From Aliivibrio sifiae (GTDB lineage: Bacteria > Pseudomonadota > Gammaproteobacteria > Enterobacterales > Vibrionaceae): a DNA stretch of 64,000 bases. The position numbers were made by a program, and so were the translations under genes. Below, one piece after another: positions 27,251-36,294 of this stretch (its first letter is position 1; each line of letters begins with the position of its first letter). The notes beneath the pieces are model-generated. The model was not told the origin of the DNA, made no database searches, and saw nothing but the letters and a program-made list of their open reading frames with translations. Location of the stretch: positions 1,497,569 to 1,561,568 of the forward strand of contig NZ_MSCP01000002.1 of assembly GCF_002954715.1 (NCBI RefSeq), given 5' to 3'.

Positions 27251-28597
27251 TTGAACGAACATCAAGATCTATCCTTTCAAATTGAGACGCTTTTTAACGT
27301 CGAACAAGAAGAGCAGTTTAAGCTTCTCGGTGAATACGTTGAAAATGGCTTAGATAACGGTTCATTTGCTCGTATCTTAGAAGCTTTCCCAGTTGATCAA
27401 CGTGTACAATTATGGCGACGCTTGCCATTAGAAATGCATATAGACGTATTAACTGAAATGCGTGCGGATGCTCGTGTCGCAATTCTTGAAGAATTATCTG
27501 AAGCTGAATTAAATTTCACACTCGCTAAACTGGATAACTTATCGTTAATTGAATGGGCTGAATCCCTACCAGATGAAATATTCAGTCTTGCTTTACAACT
27601 TATTAGCCGCGATGAGTTAGATTTATATGACGATGCAAAGCAGTATGAAGATGATGAGGTAGGTCACTGGGCTGACCGTAAAATTGCAACCCTACCTTTT
27701 AACGTCAGCGTAGGACGCGCTAAAAAACTGTTAAAAACCAATTTATTCGAATCACACCAATACATGCACCTTATCAACCGTGTCCATAAATTTCACGGTA
27801 TTGTGCAATATACAGATATTTTAACTGCCGATGACTCTGTCAAAATTAACACGCTTAAATTAGAAGATTGTTTGGTTCTGAATGTTCATCAACCATTAAA
27901 TGAAAGTATTGAAGCGATTGAGCATTCTGCGGTTCCTAGCGTTGCGATCGTTGATGACGAAAATATCTTAATTGGTCAACTTGATTGGCAATTTGCCATT
28001 AATACCCAACGTGAAATTTACGAGAGCCGTTTAATGGCTGGTACCGGTATGGATGAAGGCGATGATCTCTTCTCTCCCGTACTTAAAAGCTCTAAAAAAC
28101 GTGGAGTTTGGCTAGGCATTAATTTACTTACCGCTATTTTAGCCTCCGTCACTATTGGGTTATTTGAAGATGTAATTACTCAAGTAGTTGCGCTTGCTGT
28201 ATTGATGCCAATTGTGGCTTCTATGGGTGGTATTGCAGGCAGCCAAACATTAACCTTGATGGTTCGTGCAATGGCTCTTAATCAAATCACCCCTGGTAAC
28301 CGTTTTGCATTGCTAAAGAATGAATTAGGTATTGGGTCAATTAACGGGTTGTTATGGTCACTAATCATCGGTGGTATCGCGGGGGCATGGTTCCAATCAT
28401 TCGCATTAGGCGCAACCATTTCACTGGCTATTATCGTTAATATCATCACCGCAGCATTATTTGGCGTACTGATCCCCATCACTTTAGATAAATTTAAGTT
28501 AGATCCTGCACTAGCAGGCTCAGTTATTCTAACGACAGTAACTGATGTTGTCGGCTTCTTCGCCTTCTTAGGTACTGCAAGTCTTGTGATGATGTAA
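27251..28597 (+). CDS. mgtE: MgtE-family magnesium transporter
   Basis: 448 residues, the family's usual length. An N-terminal superhelical MgtE_N domain (about 20-130), two CBS domains (about 135-255) and five membrane helices (about 285-448) with the pore-helix signatures PIVASMGGIAGSQTLTLMVRA and TTVTDVVGFFAF. It should be a Mg2+-gated channel in the inner membrane. The start is TTG at 27251, supported by GGAG 7 bases upstream; no ATG is available before residue 50. A strong terminator follows. Confidence 0.92.
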   Translation: MNEHQDLSFQIETLFNVEQEEQFKLLGEYVENGLDNGSFARILEAFPVDQRVQLWRRLPLEMHIDVLTEMRADARVAILEELSEAELNFTLAKLDNLSLIEWAESLPDEIFSLALQLISRDELDLYDDAKQYEDDEVGHWADRKIATLPFNVSVGRAKKLLKTNLFESHQYMHLINRVHKFHGIVQYTDILTADDSVKINTLKLEDCLVLNVHQPLNESIEAIEHSAVPSVAIVDDENILIGQLDWQFAINTQREIYESRLMAGTGMDEGDDLFSPVLKSSKKRGVWLGINLLTAILASVTIGLFEDVITQVVALAVLMPIVASMGGIAGSQTLTLMVRAMALNQITPGNRFALLKNELGIGSINGLLWSLIIGGIAGAWFQSFALGATISLAIIVNIITAALFGVLIPITLDKFKLDPALAGSVILTTVTDVVGFFAFLGTASLVMM

Positions 28598-28603
28598 TAT
28601 TTC

Positions 28604-28637
28604 AAAACACTGAGTGACACAATCACTCAGTGTTTTT
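28604..28637 (+). terminator. Intrinsic terminator after mgtE
   Basis: AAAACACTGAGTGA (28604-28617) pairs perfectly with TCACTCAGTGTTTT (28622-28635) around 4 bases, ending in T5. Confidence 0.93.
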
Positions 28638-28877
28638 GACCCCATTTTAACCTAACCAAATATAGCACTCTCTTCACATTCCCAATATTAATCCGGTTTA
28701 CTCTCATTTAGCTCCCCTTTAAAACACCTCTATATTCAAAAATTTATCTATCACCACACCACAATCATTCGGATTTTACGAATAATCATTTCGAACTTTA
28801 CTCAATTATCAAAAATAAATGAACAGATATAATCATCGTCATTAAGTAATAACAAAGAACAAGTAAAGGTCATCATC

Positions 28878-30062
28878 ATGAATAAAGAAAAAATGCCATT
28901 CCAAGTCTGGATACTCACATTAGCTGCATTCGCAATTGGTACTGCGGAATTTGTTATTGCAGGCATCCTTCCTCAAATCGCAACATCACTGTCCATTACA
29001 GAAGGACAAGCAGGTTATTTAATCAGTGCTTACGCATTAGCCATTGTTATTGGCGGCCCTATCTTAACCATTTATTTAGCTCGTTTTAATAAGAAGGCCG
29101 TCCTAATCGGATTGATGGCACTGTTCATCATCGGAAATATATTATCTGCATTAGCACCTAATTATCATTTATTGCTAATTAGCCGTGTTATTTCTGGTCT
29201 TGTGCAAGGTCCGTTTTATGGGATTGGGGCTGTAGTAGCCACTAACTTAGTCTCAGAGAAAATGGCAGGTCGTGCAGTAGGACAGATGTTTGCAGGATTA
29301 ACGCTTGCCAATGTTCTTGGTGTTCCCGCAGGTACGTGGGTCAGCTTACAATTTGGATGGCACACCACTTTCTTTACCGTTGCTGCATTTGGTGCCATTG
29401 CAATGATTTCAATTCTAACCTCAATTAAATCAACAGGACATGGCGAAGCAAAAGATATCAAAACTCAGCTTACTGCATTCAAAAACCCAATGTTATTAAT
29501 TAGCTTAGCCATCACAGCGTTGTCATGGTCTGGTTTTATGACGTTATATGGTTACCTTGCACCTATCGCTATGCACACAACAGGTTATGGAGAAACAGCG
29601 GTTACATGGATTCTAGTCATTGTTGGTCTGGGCCTTATTATCGGTAATATCCTTGGGGGGCGCTCTTCTGATAAAGATCTAAACAAAGCCTCTATGTTTT
29701 GGGCAGTTGCAATGATTATCTCATTAGTCGCGGTTGGCCTAGTTGTAGACAACAAAATTCTATTCATCATTACTGCTTTTATCTTTGGTATTGCTTCATT
29801 TGCAAACGTACCTGCTATGCAACTTCGTGTAATGAACCATGGTGGTGAAGGTCAAGAACTGGCAGCAACTGCAAATATATCAGCGTTTAACTTAGCCAAT
29901 GCATTTGGCGGCTTCCTTGGCGGTATGGTGCTTGATAGTCAATTAGGTGCAAGCATGATCCCTTTTGCTGCCATCATTATTCCAATAATAGGTTTGTTAT
30001 TCATTGCTAAAGCAAATAGCAACGAAAAATCACAAAATAAATTAGCGACTAAGTTCAATTAG
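28878..30062 (+). CDS. MFS drug/arabinose-efflux-type transporter (DHA1 family)
   Basis: 394 residues with 12 predicted membrane helices. The first helix carries the AFAIGTAEFVIAGILP signature of AraJ/YdhP/NepI-type DHA1 exporters, and the motif in loop 2-3 is present in weakened form (LARFNKKAVL). It probably exports a small molecule by proton antiport. The substrate is unknown. AAAGGT lies upstream of the ATG. It is followed on the same strand by a short membrane ORF, an SDR gene and a betaine-binding-like gene, possibly co-regulated. Confidence 0.85.
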   Translation: MNKEKMPFQVWILTLAAFAIGTAEFVIAGILPQIATSLSITEGQAGYLISAYALAIVIGGPILTIYLARFNKKAVLIGLMALFIIGNILSALAPNYHLLLISRVISGLVQGPFYGIGAVVATNLVSEKMAGRAVGQMFAGLTLANVLGVPAGTWVSLQFGWHTTFFTVAAFGAIAMISILTSIKSTGHGEAKDIKTQLTAFKNPMLLISLAITALSWSGFMTLYGYLAPIAMHTTGYGETAVTWILVIVGLGLIIGNILGGRSSDKDLNKASMFWAVAMIISLVAVGLVVDNKILFIITAFIFGIASFANVPAMQLRVMNHGGEGQELAATANISAFNLANAFGGFLGGMVLDSQLGASMIPFAAIIIPIIGLLFIAKANSNEKSQNKLATKFN

Positions 30063-30075
30063 TTCATATCGTTAC

Positions 30076-30095
30076 GGGCCCAATTCAGGGCCTTT
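30076..30095 (+). terminator. Weak hairpin after the MFS gene
   Basis: GGCCC (30077-30081) and GGGCC (30088-30092), followed by only TTT. It is at best a leaky terminator or attenuator before the 57-residue ORF. Confidence 0.35.
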
Positions 30096-30112
30096 AATCA
30101 AAGGAACAAGCC

Positions 30113-30286
30113 ATGACTGTATTAAGTAAAAAATACAGAAAATTAAATTTAAATCAGTGTGTTATTAATGATCTTTCTTTTAACTTTTCAACTAACGATA
30201 TTGAAATTTTTGATTGGAAAACGTTATTTATACTAGAAATTTCACTGATACTTTCTGCCTGTATTTTCTATCAGATCTTATTCTAA
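30113..30286 (+). CDS. Short ORF, predicted small membrane protein (57 aa)
   Basis: A 57-codon frame between the MFS and SDR genes. AAAGGAA (30100-30106) sits at ideal distance before the ATG. The first 35 residues are polar (MTVLSKKYRKLNLNQCVIND) and the last 20 form one hydrophobic helix (LFILEISLILSACIFYQIL). No family is recognised. The good ribosome binding site, the clear two-part composition and the fit in the gap support a real gene; conservation was not tested. Confidence 0.55.
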   Translation: MTVLSKKYRKLNLNQCVINDLSFNFSTNDIEIFDWKTLFILEISLILSACIFYQILF

Positions 30287-30344
30287 ATAAATACGATTTG
30301 ATTTCAGAATAAACACATTACGAAATAATAAAAAGGGACAAATT

Positions 30345-31013
30345 ATGAACCAAGAAAAATCTATTTACGTCATTATTGGTGGTACATCTGGTATCGGTGA
30401 AGCCGTTACAAAACATCTTAATAGTGCAAATAGTATTGTTCATGTTGCAAGTCGAAAAACAGGATTAGACATCAGTGATGAAAAAGCCGTTCATCATTAC
30501 TTGGAATCTATTGGACCGATTGATCACCTTGTCGTTACAGCCGGATCGTACGCACCATCAGGAAAAGTGACCGATGTGTCGATTGAAGAAGCAAAAACCG
30601 CTTTCGATGCTAAATTCTGGGGGTCAATCCATGCCGCTAAACATGCTGCTAGATACCTAAAACCTAATGGTTCTATTACATTAACAACTGGTATGTTGTC
30701 GCGTAAAGTCGTGGCGAATACTTACGTGAAATCTGCCATGAATGCTGCTTTAGAAGCCGTAACTAAAGTTCTTGCTAAAGAGTTAGCTCCTATTCGCGTT
30801 AATGCTATAAGCCCAGGTCTAACAACCACGACAGCGTATCAACACATGAATCCTCTTTCTCGTGAATCTATGTATGAAAGTGCAAAGAGAAACTTACCCG
30901 TAGGTAAGTTGGGTGATGCCTCAGATATTGCAATGGCTTATGTAATGGCGATGACGAATCCATATATGACAGGTTCTATTATCGATATTGATGGTGGTTC
31001 TCTAATTAGTTAA
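30345..31013 (+). CDS. Short-chain dehydrogenase/reductase with non-canonical active site
   Basis: 222 residues with a Rossmann fold. The cofactor loop GGTSGIGEAV (residues 13-22) and the C-terminal PVGKLGDASDIA and GSIIDIDGGS blocks are typical of classical SDRs. Where YxxxK is expected the sequence reads TYVKSAMNAALEAVTK, so in the best alignment the catalytic Lys is Asn and the Tyr is shifted. It may be an atypical subfamily with altered catalysis. AAAGGGA precedes the ATG. Substrate unknown. Confidence 0.8.
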   Translation: MNQEKSIYVIIGGTSGIGEAVTKHLNSANSIVHVASRKTGLDISDEKAVHHYLESIGPIDHLVVTAGSYAPSGKVTDVSIEEAKTAFDAKFWGSIHAAKHAARYLKPNGSITLTTGMLSRKVVANTYVKSAMNAALEAVTKVLAKELAPIRVNAISPGLTTTTAYQHMNPLSRESMYESAKRNLPVGKLGDASDIAMAYVMAMTNPYMTGSIIDIDGGSLIS

Positions 31014-31081
31014 CACTTGGAAATAACACAACATCAGGTTTCAACTCAGTTCATTTTTACTACGTATTGGATAATAGATTT

Positions 31082-31861
31082 ATGAAAAATAAGATAATCT
31101 TAGGAGTTACTAATCTCTCTTTTCATCAGTTAACCGCATCGATAATTACTCATGTATTAGTTGATATGGGATTTGAGGTGGAGCGAATTTACTCCCCACA
31201 CCAAGAAAATTTTGAGAAATTAAAATCAGGCGACATTGATATGCTGACTTCAGCTTGGCTCCCCTCTAGTCACGGAATATACAAATCGGATGTAGAAGAA
31301 AAAGTCGAATTGCTTGAATTAGGGCTACATTATAAGCCATACGCTCTTTGGGGGGTTCCTGATTACATTCCAGAAAGTGCAGTATCTGAAGTAAAAGATT
31401 TACTGAAGCCTGAAGTAATTTCACGCATGAATAATACAATTCAAGGCATTAACCCAGGGGCCGGAATCACCCGATTTTCAATCAAAATGATGGAAATATA
31501 CGGTTTAAACAACGCAGGTTACCGCTTTTATACCGGAAGTGAAGAAGATTGCTTTGATGCATTTGAACAAGCTGTCGAGAATAAAGAGTGGGTTATTGTT
31601 CCATTATGGAAACCGCAATTTCTACACCATAAATACAATATCCGTGAAATTTCCGAACCTGAAGGATTATTGGGGATAGTTGATCGTGCCGTCTTATTAC
31701 TTCGACAAGACAAATCGATTAACTTCACTCCAGAACAGCTTGAAACATTAGATGCTCTTAAATTCTCTAATGAAATTATCGCCGCACTCGATTATCAAGT
31801 TTGCCGAGAAGGAAAAGCGATTGACGAAGTAACCAAGCAGTGGCTTCGTCAACAATCATAA
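31082..31861 (+). CDS. Glycine-betaine-binding (OpuAC/ProX-type) protein without a signal peptide
   Basis: 259 residues with the fold and motifs of the OpuAC family: GVTNLSFHQLTASIITHVLV at the start, GDIDMLTSAWLPSSH in the first lobe, GINPGAGITRFSIK, and EWVIVPLWKPQFLHHKY in the second lobe, with several Trp/Tyr that could form an aromatic cage. It starts directly with the first strand and has no signal peptide or lipobox; a TTG 5 codons earlier adds none. No permease or ATPase gene is nearby. It may be a cytosolic ligand-binding protein rather than a transporter component. Strong terminator downstream. Confidence 0.78.
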   Translation: MKNKIILGVTNLSFHQLTASIITHVLVDMGFEVERIYSPHQENFEKLKSGDIDMLTSAWLPSSHGIYKSDVEEKVELLELGLHYKPYALWGVPDYIPESAVSEVKDLLKPEVISRMNNTIQGINPGAGITRFSIKMMEIYGLNNAGYRFYTGSEEDCFDAFEQAVENKEWVIVPLWKPQFLHHKYNIREISEPEGLLGIVDRAVLLLRQDKSINFTPEQLETLDALKFSNEIIAALDYQVCREGKAIDEVTKQWLRQQS

Positions 31862-31898
31862 CCAACAGGGACAATGTTGTTACCTAAACTTCAGCCAT

Positions 31899-31933
31899 AA
31901 AAAACGCCTAAAGCAGTTAACTTTAGGCGTTTC
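31899..31933. terminator. Bidirectional intrinsic terminator
   Basis: AAACGCCTAAAG (31902-31913) pairs with CTTTAGGCGTTT (31921-31932). It separates the convergent betaine-binding-like and universal stress protein genes. Confidence 0.9.
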
Positions 31934-31967
31934 ATCCATTTCTAATCTTCTACTTAAATATCAATAA

Positions 31968-32813
31968 TTAACGTATTAACAGCAGAGGCACTTCACTTTT
32001 TATTAATACCTTGGTTGTGTTACTGCCTAAAAAAAACTGTCTTAGCGTTGAATGTCCATAAGCCCCCATTACCATCATGCCTATCTGGTGATCTTTCTGG
32101 TACTTCAGCAAAGCATCATCAACAGAACCTGACAGTATGTCTTCATGCACACTAAGTCCTGCATTTTTTAATTTAATGGCCGCTTTCTCAAAAGCCGCAC
32201 TTTTTTCTGCAAAGTCATCCACCATCACTAAATGACAATCCAATCCCAAAAGCAGAGGCGTATTGATTGCTTTTTCAATCAATTTTTCACTCGTTGGACT
32301 GCCATCAAAAGCAATGAGATAAGACGTTGGAATAGAAAATGGGGTATTAACTACTAGTGTATGAGATTTAATAGAACGAATAACACTCTCAAGTTGAGAA
32401 CCTATCGTTTTATTACTGCCCTGCTCTTCACCTAATTTACCAATAACTAATACTCTTAGTTCATTTTCTAAATCAATCAGGCTTTCAAGTAAGCTCCCAT
32501 GACGTTGCAATTGCTCAACATTAGTAATGCCTTCTTTCATTATCCATTCAGCCGCTTCTTCCAGCAATTGTTTTCCATGCTTTAGAGCAACTTTACTGCG
32601 CACTTCGTCTAGCTCCGCAAGTTCATTAAGCAACTCTTCTTGGCTGCCTAATCCTATTTGCCCTGAAAGCTCACTCACAACAGGTCTGGTCGTTTTATCA
32701 AGAGCGTGCAATAAGATAAGCGGCGCATTAATCTTAGAGGCAACCCATGCACTCGCTTCACACGTTGCAAGCGTCATCGGAGATCCATCAATACAAGCTA
32801 TTATATTTTTCAT
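31968..32813 (-). CDS. Tandem universal stress protein
   Basis: 281 residues with two Usp domains in tandem (about 1-140 and 155-281). The second holds the nucleotide-binding pattern G-x2-G-x9-G(S/T) in MGAYGHSTLRQFFLGSNT; the first is less well conserved at this place. Cytosolic. It follows the SulP gene by 10 bases on the same strand, so the two form an operon; SulP-Usp pairing is common and suggests a role in anion or bicarbonate homeostasis, an inference. Confidence 0.88.
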   Translation of the reverse strand: MKNIIACIDGSPMTLATCEASAWVASKINAPLILLHALDKTTRPVVSELSGQIGLGSQEELLNELAELDEVRSKVALKHGKQLLEEAAEWIMKEGITNVEQLQRHGSLLESLIDLENELRVLVIGKLGEEQGSNKTIGSQLESVIRSIKSHTLVVNTPFSIPTSYLIAFDGSPTSEKLIEKAINTPLLLGLDCHLVMVDDFAEKSAAFEKAAIKLKNAGLSVHEDILSGSVDDALLKYQKDHQIGMMVMGAYGHSTLRQFFLGSNTTKVLIKSEVPLLLIR

Positions 32814-32823
32814 TTTCTAATCC

Positions 32824-34311
32824 TTAATGTCCGGCCAATAGTTTTTCAACTTCTTCTGGTTTGTCATGTACACCAAATTTATCAACAATAGTTTGGGTTG
32901 CTTGATTCATACCAATAAGCTCTACTTGTGTCCCCTCTCTACGAAACTTGACCACCACTTTATCCAAGGCTGACACAGAGGTGACATCCCAGAAATGCGC
33001 AGACGATAAATCAATTGTCACGCTCTCGATCACTTCTTTAAAATCAAAGGAAGCAATAAATTTATCCGATGACGCGAAGAATACTTGCCCTATTACAGTA
33101 TATTCACGCGATGTATTTTCATCCGAATTATTCTTTATCACCATCATACGGCTGATTTTATTGGCAAAGAATAATGACGCAAGCAAGACACCGACCAGAA
33201 CACCAATAGCTAAATTATGCGTCATTACCACAATAATCACCGTGGCTAACATAACAATATTGGTTGATATTGGGTGCTTTCTTAAATCAGTAATTGAACT
33301 CCATGAAAAAGTACCGATAGATACCATTATCATCACAGCAACTAAGGCTGCCATTGGGATTTGTTTTAACCACGGACCAAGAAAAACCACCATAATTAAC
33401 AAAAACACGCCAGCAGATAACGTTGATAAACGTCCACGGCCGCCCGATTTTATATTAATCATTGATTGTCCGATCATCGCACAACCTGCCATACCACCAA
33501 GAAAACCCGTAAAGATATTGGCAAGCCCTTGGCCTTTACACTCGCGGTTTTTATCGCTGCTGGTATCGGTTAAGTCATCAACAATCGTTGCTGTCATCAT
33601 GGATTCTAATAAACCCACCACAGCCAAACCAATAGAATACGGCAAGATAATTAATAGCGTATCTAAGTTTAAAGGCACATCTGGCCATAAGAAAATTGGT
33701 AAAGTATCAGGTAAGTTCCCCATGTCTCCCACGGTACGAATATCAATATTAAATGACATCGAAATGACAGTTAATACGATAATACAGACTAAAGGCGAAG
33801 GAATTAATTTACCGATAACCGGTAGGTATGGGAACAGATAGATAATCCCTAAACCGGCGGCTGTCATGGCGTAAACATGCCAAGTTACATTCGTGAGTTC
33901 AGGTAGTTGCGCCATAAAAATAAGTATCGCTAGCGCATTAACAAAACCTGTGACCACTGAGCGAGAAACAAAACGCATCAAGCTGCCCAGTTTTAAATAA
34001 CCCGCTAAGATCTGCAATATTCCAGTAAGTACAGTAACGGCAAGTAGGTATTCTAGCCCGTGTTCTTTAACTAACGTGACCATCAATAGTGCCATTGCAC
34101 CCGTCGCGGCAGAGATCATTCCTGAACGACCTCCAGTAAAAGCAATAACAACCGAGATGCTGAAAGAAGCGTACAACCCAACTTTAGGGTCAACACCAGC
34201 GATAATAGAAAATGCGATAGCTTCAGGAATTAAAGCAAGAGCAACAACGATGCCCGCAAGCAGGTCACCACGGATATTAGACATCCAATCAATTTTGAAA
34301 TTTTTAAACAT
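32824..34311 (-). CDS. SulP/SLC26-family anion transporter with STAS domain
   Basis: 495 residues. The N-terminal Sulfate_transp domain has about 12-14 helices and the family motifs ([49 protein letters not shown]), and a C-terminal STAS domain spans about 405-490 ([20 protein letters not shown]). It resembles BicA/SulP carriers that move bicarbonate, sulfate or similar anions, often with Na+. Substrate not decidable from sequence. Start [10 protein letters not shown] at 34311. Confidence 0.88.
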   Translation of the reverse strand: MFKNFKIDWMSNIRGDLLAGIVVALALIPEAIAFSIIAGVDPKVGLYASFSISVVIAFTGGRSGMISAATGAMALLMVTLVKEHGLEYLLAVTVLTGILQILAGYLKLGSLMRFVSRSVVTGFVNALAILIFMAQLPELTNVTWHVYAMTAAGLGIIYLFPYLPVIGKLIPSPLVCIIVLTVISMSFNIDIRTVGDMGNLPDTLPIFLWPDVPLNLDTLLIILPYSIGLAVVGLLESMMTATIVDDLTDTSSDKNRECKGQGLANIFTGFLGGMAGCAMIGQSMINIKSGGRGRLSTLSAGVFLLIMVVFLGPWLKQIPMAALVAVMIMVSIGTFSWSSITDLRKHPISTNIVMLATVIIVVMTHNLAIGVLVGVLLASLFFANKISRMMVIKNNSDENTSREYTVIGQVFFASSDKFIASFDFKEVIESVTIDLSSAHFWDVTSVSALDKVVVKFRREGTQVELIGMNQATQTIVDKFGVHDKPEEVEKLLAGH

Positions 34312-34392
34312 TGAATTCTCAATTTATGCACGGCAATACGTACCAGAAAGAGATCTGGGGTGTAAATAAGTGCTTCTTTGATAATACCAATT

Positions 34393-34420
34393 CCAGTAAT
34401 TCTCTGATCATTATTACTGG
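34393..34420. repeat. Inverted repeat CCAGTAAT / ATTACTGG
   Basis: Perfect 8-base arms at 34393-34400 and 34413-34420 around a 12-base loop, about 80 bases upstream of the SulP start. It could be an operator or part of a dispersed repeat; not resolved here. Confidence 0.5.
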
Positions 34421-34776
34421 TTAAATCACATAATAGCTTCGTTAAAAATTATTTAAGTAGAATAACTACTTATCAGAATTTTTACCTTGCTCTTAAGTGG
34501 TTTGCCTGCGTAATAAATAGACTATTTAATTAATGGCAATGGTATGAGTTTTAGCGCGGAAAAGTAGCCGAAAGTACGGCAAAGAATTAACAAGCGCAAA
34601 GAGTTAAGCCGAATACTCTGGTGAGTACAGTGCTTAGTTAGCAATGATAGCTATAGGGGGGATGGAGCGTTTAAGGCGGCGTAATTAACACAGTGATCAA
34701 TATCCTCTAAATCAAACAAGTGGCCAGTCTATATTTACGAGTCAATCAATACAATTTCCATTATCGGTTCTTTAGG

Positions 34777-34816
34777 TTCCATTAATATGTCTATGAAAAG
34801 TAGAATATTAATGGAA
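34777..34816. repeat. Inverted repeat with 12-base perfect arms
   Basis: TTCCATTAATAT (34777-34788) and ATATTAATGGAA (34805-34816) around 16 bases, just past the end of the EamA gene on the minus strand. AT-only near the loop and no T-run, so a weak terminator at best. Confidence 0.55.
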
Positions 34817-34823
34817 GCCATTA

Positions 34824-35711
34824 TTACATCAGCTTGCTAGGCAGTAACTTCCTATAAAAGCCCGTTACAAACATAGTTCCTGTCACAACTAAAATAGTAC
34901 CTATGATCGCATTAATTCCAACGGTTTCCCCTAAGAATAAATAACCCCACAAAATACCAAACGCAGGAATAAGAAAAGTAACAGAAAGCGCTGAAGATGC
35001 ACCTAATTCATTTATTAATCGGAAATACAATAAATACGCAAGACCGGTGCAGACCGCACCAAGTGCAAACACTGACAACATAATATCTGAGCTAATTGTT
35101 TCTCTTACTGGTATAAAAGGAACCAACGGTAGCACCAAAATTACAGAAGCCCACATACTGCCGTGCGCATTATTAAAGGGTTCAACACTTGGGGCATTTT
35201 TCGCGTAATTAGTCGCGATACCGTAGCTAAATGCCCCCATCAAGGCTGCAATCATTGGAATAATCGCTTCATCACCGATATTAATGGCTTCCCAGCCAAC
35301 AAGAACGCTAACTCCAATCATACCTAATACCAAACCAAATACGACTTCTTTGGTTAGCCAAGTTCGAGTCCAAACTGCACCAATAATCGCTCCCCAGATC
35401 GGCGCCGTAGAATTAAGAATAGCTAACGTAGACACATTTAATACTTGTGCGGAATAAGCAAATAACAAGAAAGGCAACGCGGAGTTAAACAGACCTAAGG
35501 TGAGGAAATGCTTAATATTTGATATAAATTTCAGTGATTTTTTGAGAAAGAATGACACGACTAATAAGGTTAATGCCGCAAAAGCAACTCTAGTTTCAAT
35601 CAAAACAGCAGGGCCAAGAGGGTTGGCTGCAATTCTGACAAATAAAAATGAACCACCCCACAACGCAGCTAAGGTAAATAAGCTCAGTATATTAACCATC
35701 CATGACTCCAA
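34824..35711 (-). CDS. EamA/DMT-superfamily transporter
   Basis: 295 residues with ten predicted membrane helices in two EamA repeats. The first opens with FTLAALWGGSFLFVRIAANPLGP, and the second ends with FLIPAFGILWGYLFLGETVG, the usual helix 9 signature. It should be an inner-membrane metabolite exporter of unknown substrate. It lies 70 bases downstream of the NTF2-like gene on the same strand. Confidence 0.87.
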   Translation of the reverse strand: MESWMVNILSLFTLAALWGGSFLFVRIAANPLGPAVLIETRVAFAALTLLVVSFFLKKSLKFISNIKHFLTLGLFNSALPFLLFAYSAQVLNVSTLAILNSTAPIWGAIIGAVWTRTWLTKEVVFGLVLGMIGVSVLVGWEAINIGDEAIIPMIAALMGAFSYGIATNYAKNAPSVEPFNNAHGSMWASVILVLPLVPFIPVRETISSDIMLSVFALGAVCTGLAYLLYFRLINELGASSALSVTFLIPAFGILWGYLFLGETVGINAIIGTILVVTGTMFVTGFYRKLLPSKLM

Positions 35712-35781
35712 ACGACGAGGTGATTTTTAAGTGTGATTTATAATGACAAATTACTCAACCCCATCGTTTAGAAAGTGTTCT

Positions 35782-36156
35782 CTAGCGCTCGCCTTGCACT
35801 TCAAAATCATCCGCAATTAAACGAGCCTTACCATCTTCTTGAATCGTCCAATGCTCGTTATGTACTACACCAAACGCTTTATTCATCGTCCAACTCGCTG
35901 TTAGTAAATAACCATTGCCTCCAATTTCCTCCCATTTAACATCGGTATAATCCACATCAGAAAAGCCTTGGTCCATGATGTTTTGCCAAAATGCTTGGAT
36001 CTCTTCACGACCAGTAAACGTTCCAAATGGGCGCGCCTCCATAACCGTACCTTCAGCGTATTGTGCTGCACAACCTGCTGCATCTTGAGAATTAAAAGCC
36101 TGTTGCCATGCTGAAATTCCCGCTTTGCATGCTGCTAAAATTTGTTCTTGAGCCAT
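35782..36156 (-). CDS. NTF2/SnoaL-like small protein (DUF4440 type)
   Basis: 124 residues with the cone-shaped NTF2-like pattern: an N-terminal helix pair (ILAACKAGISAWQQAFNSQD), AAQYAEGTVMEARPFGTFTG, FWQNIMDQGFSD, and C-terminal strands (TASWTMNKAFGVVHNEHW). Such domains bind small molecules or act as isomerases; no specific activity can be assigned. It starts with ATG 36156 after AGGAGA. Divergent from a LysR gene. Confidence 0.8.
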   Translation of the reverse strand: MAQEQILAACKAGISAWQQAFNSQDAAGCAAQYAEGTVMEARPFGTFTGREEIQAFWQNIMDQGFSDVDYTDVKWEEIGGNGYLLTASWTMNKAFGVVHNEHWTIQEDGKARLIADDFEVQGER

Positions 36157-36294
36157 GATTGTTTTCTCCTAATGTTTGTATGAAATGAACTATACGTGCA
36201 TTATTAATAGTGAAAAACAGACGAATAAGAAAACACTGTTTAATTTAAAAGAACAATCAAACTAAATAATACCATTCAAATAAGTAGAGATAGC

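Larger units (their letters stand above)
34312..34823. other. 512-base gap without a gene, with two inverted repeats
   Basis: The left part holds the SulP promoter. Inverted repeats are listed separately. The stretch at about 34550-34680 is richer in G and C than the rest but has no ORF above 30 codons; it could be a decayed gene or an unknown RNA. No known RNA family is recognised. Confidence 0.5.

Noticed and set aside
32948-33841. 297-residue rightward ORF opposite the SulP gene
   Set aside because: Antisense to a well-supported SulP gene; length is due to the codon pattern of hydrophobic helices.
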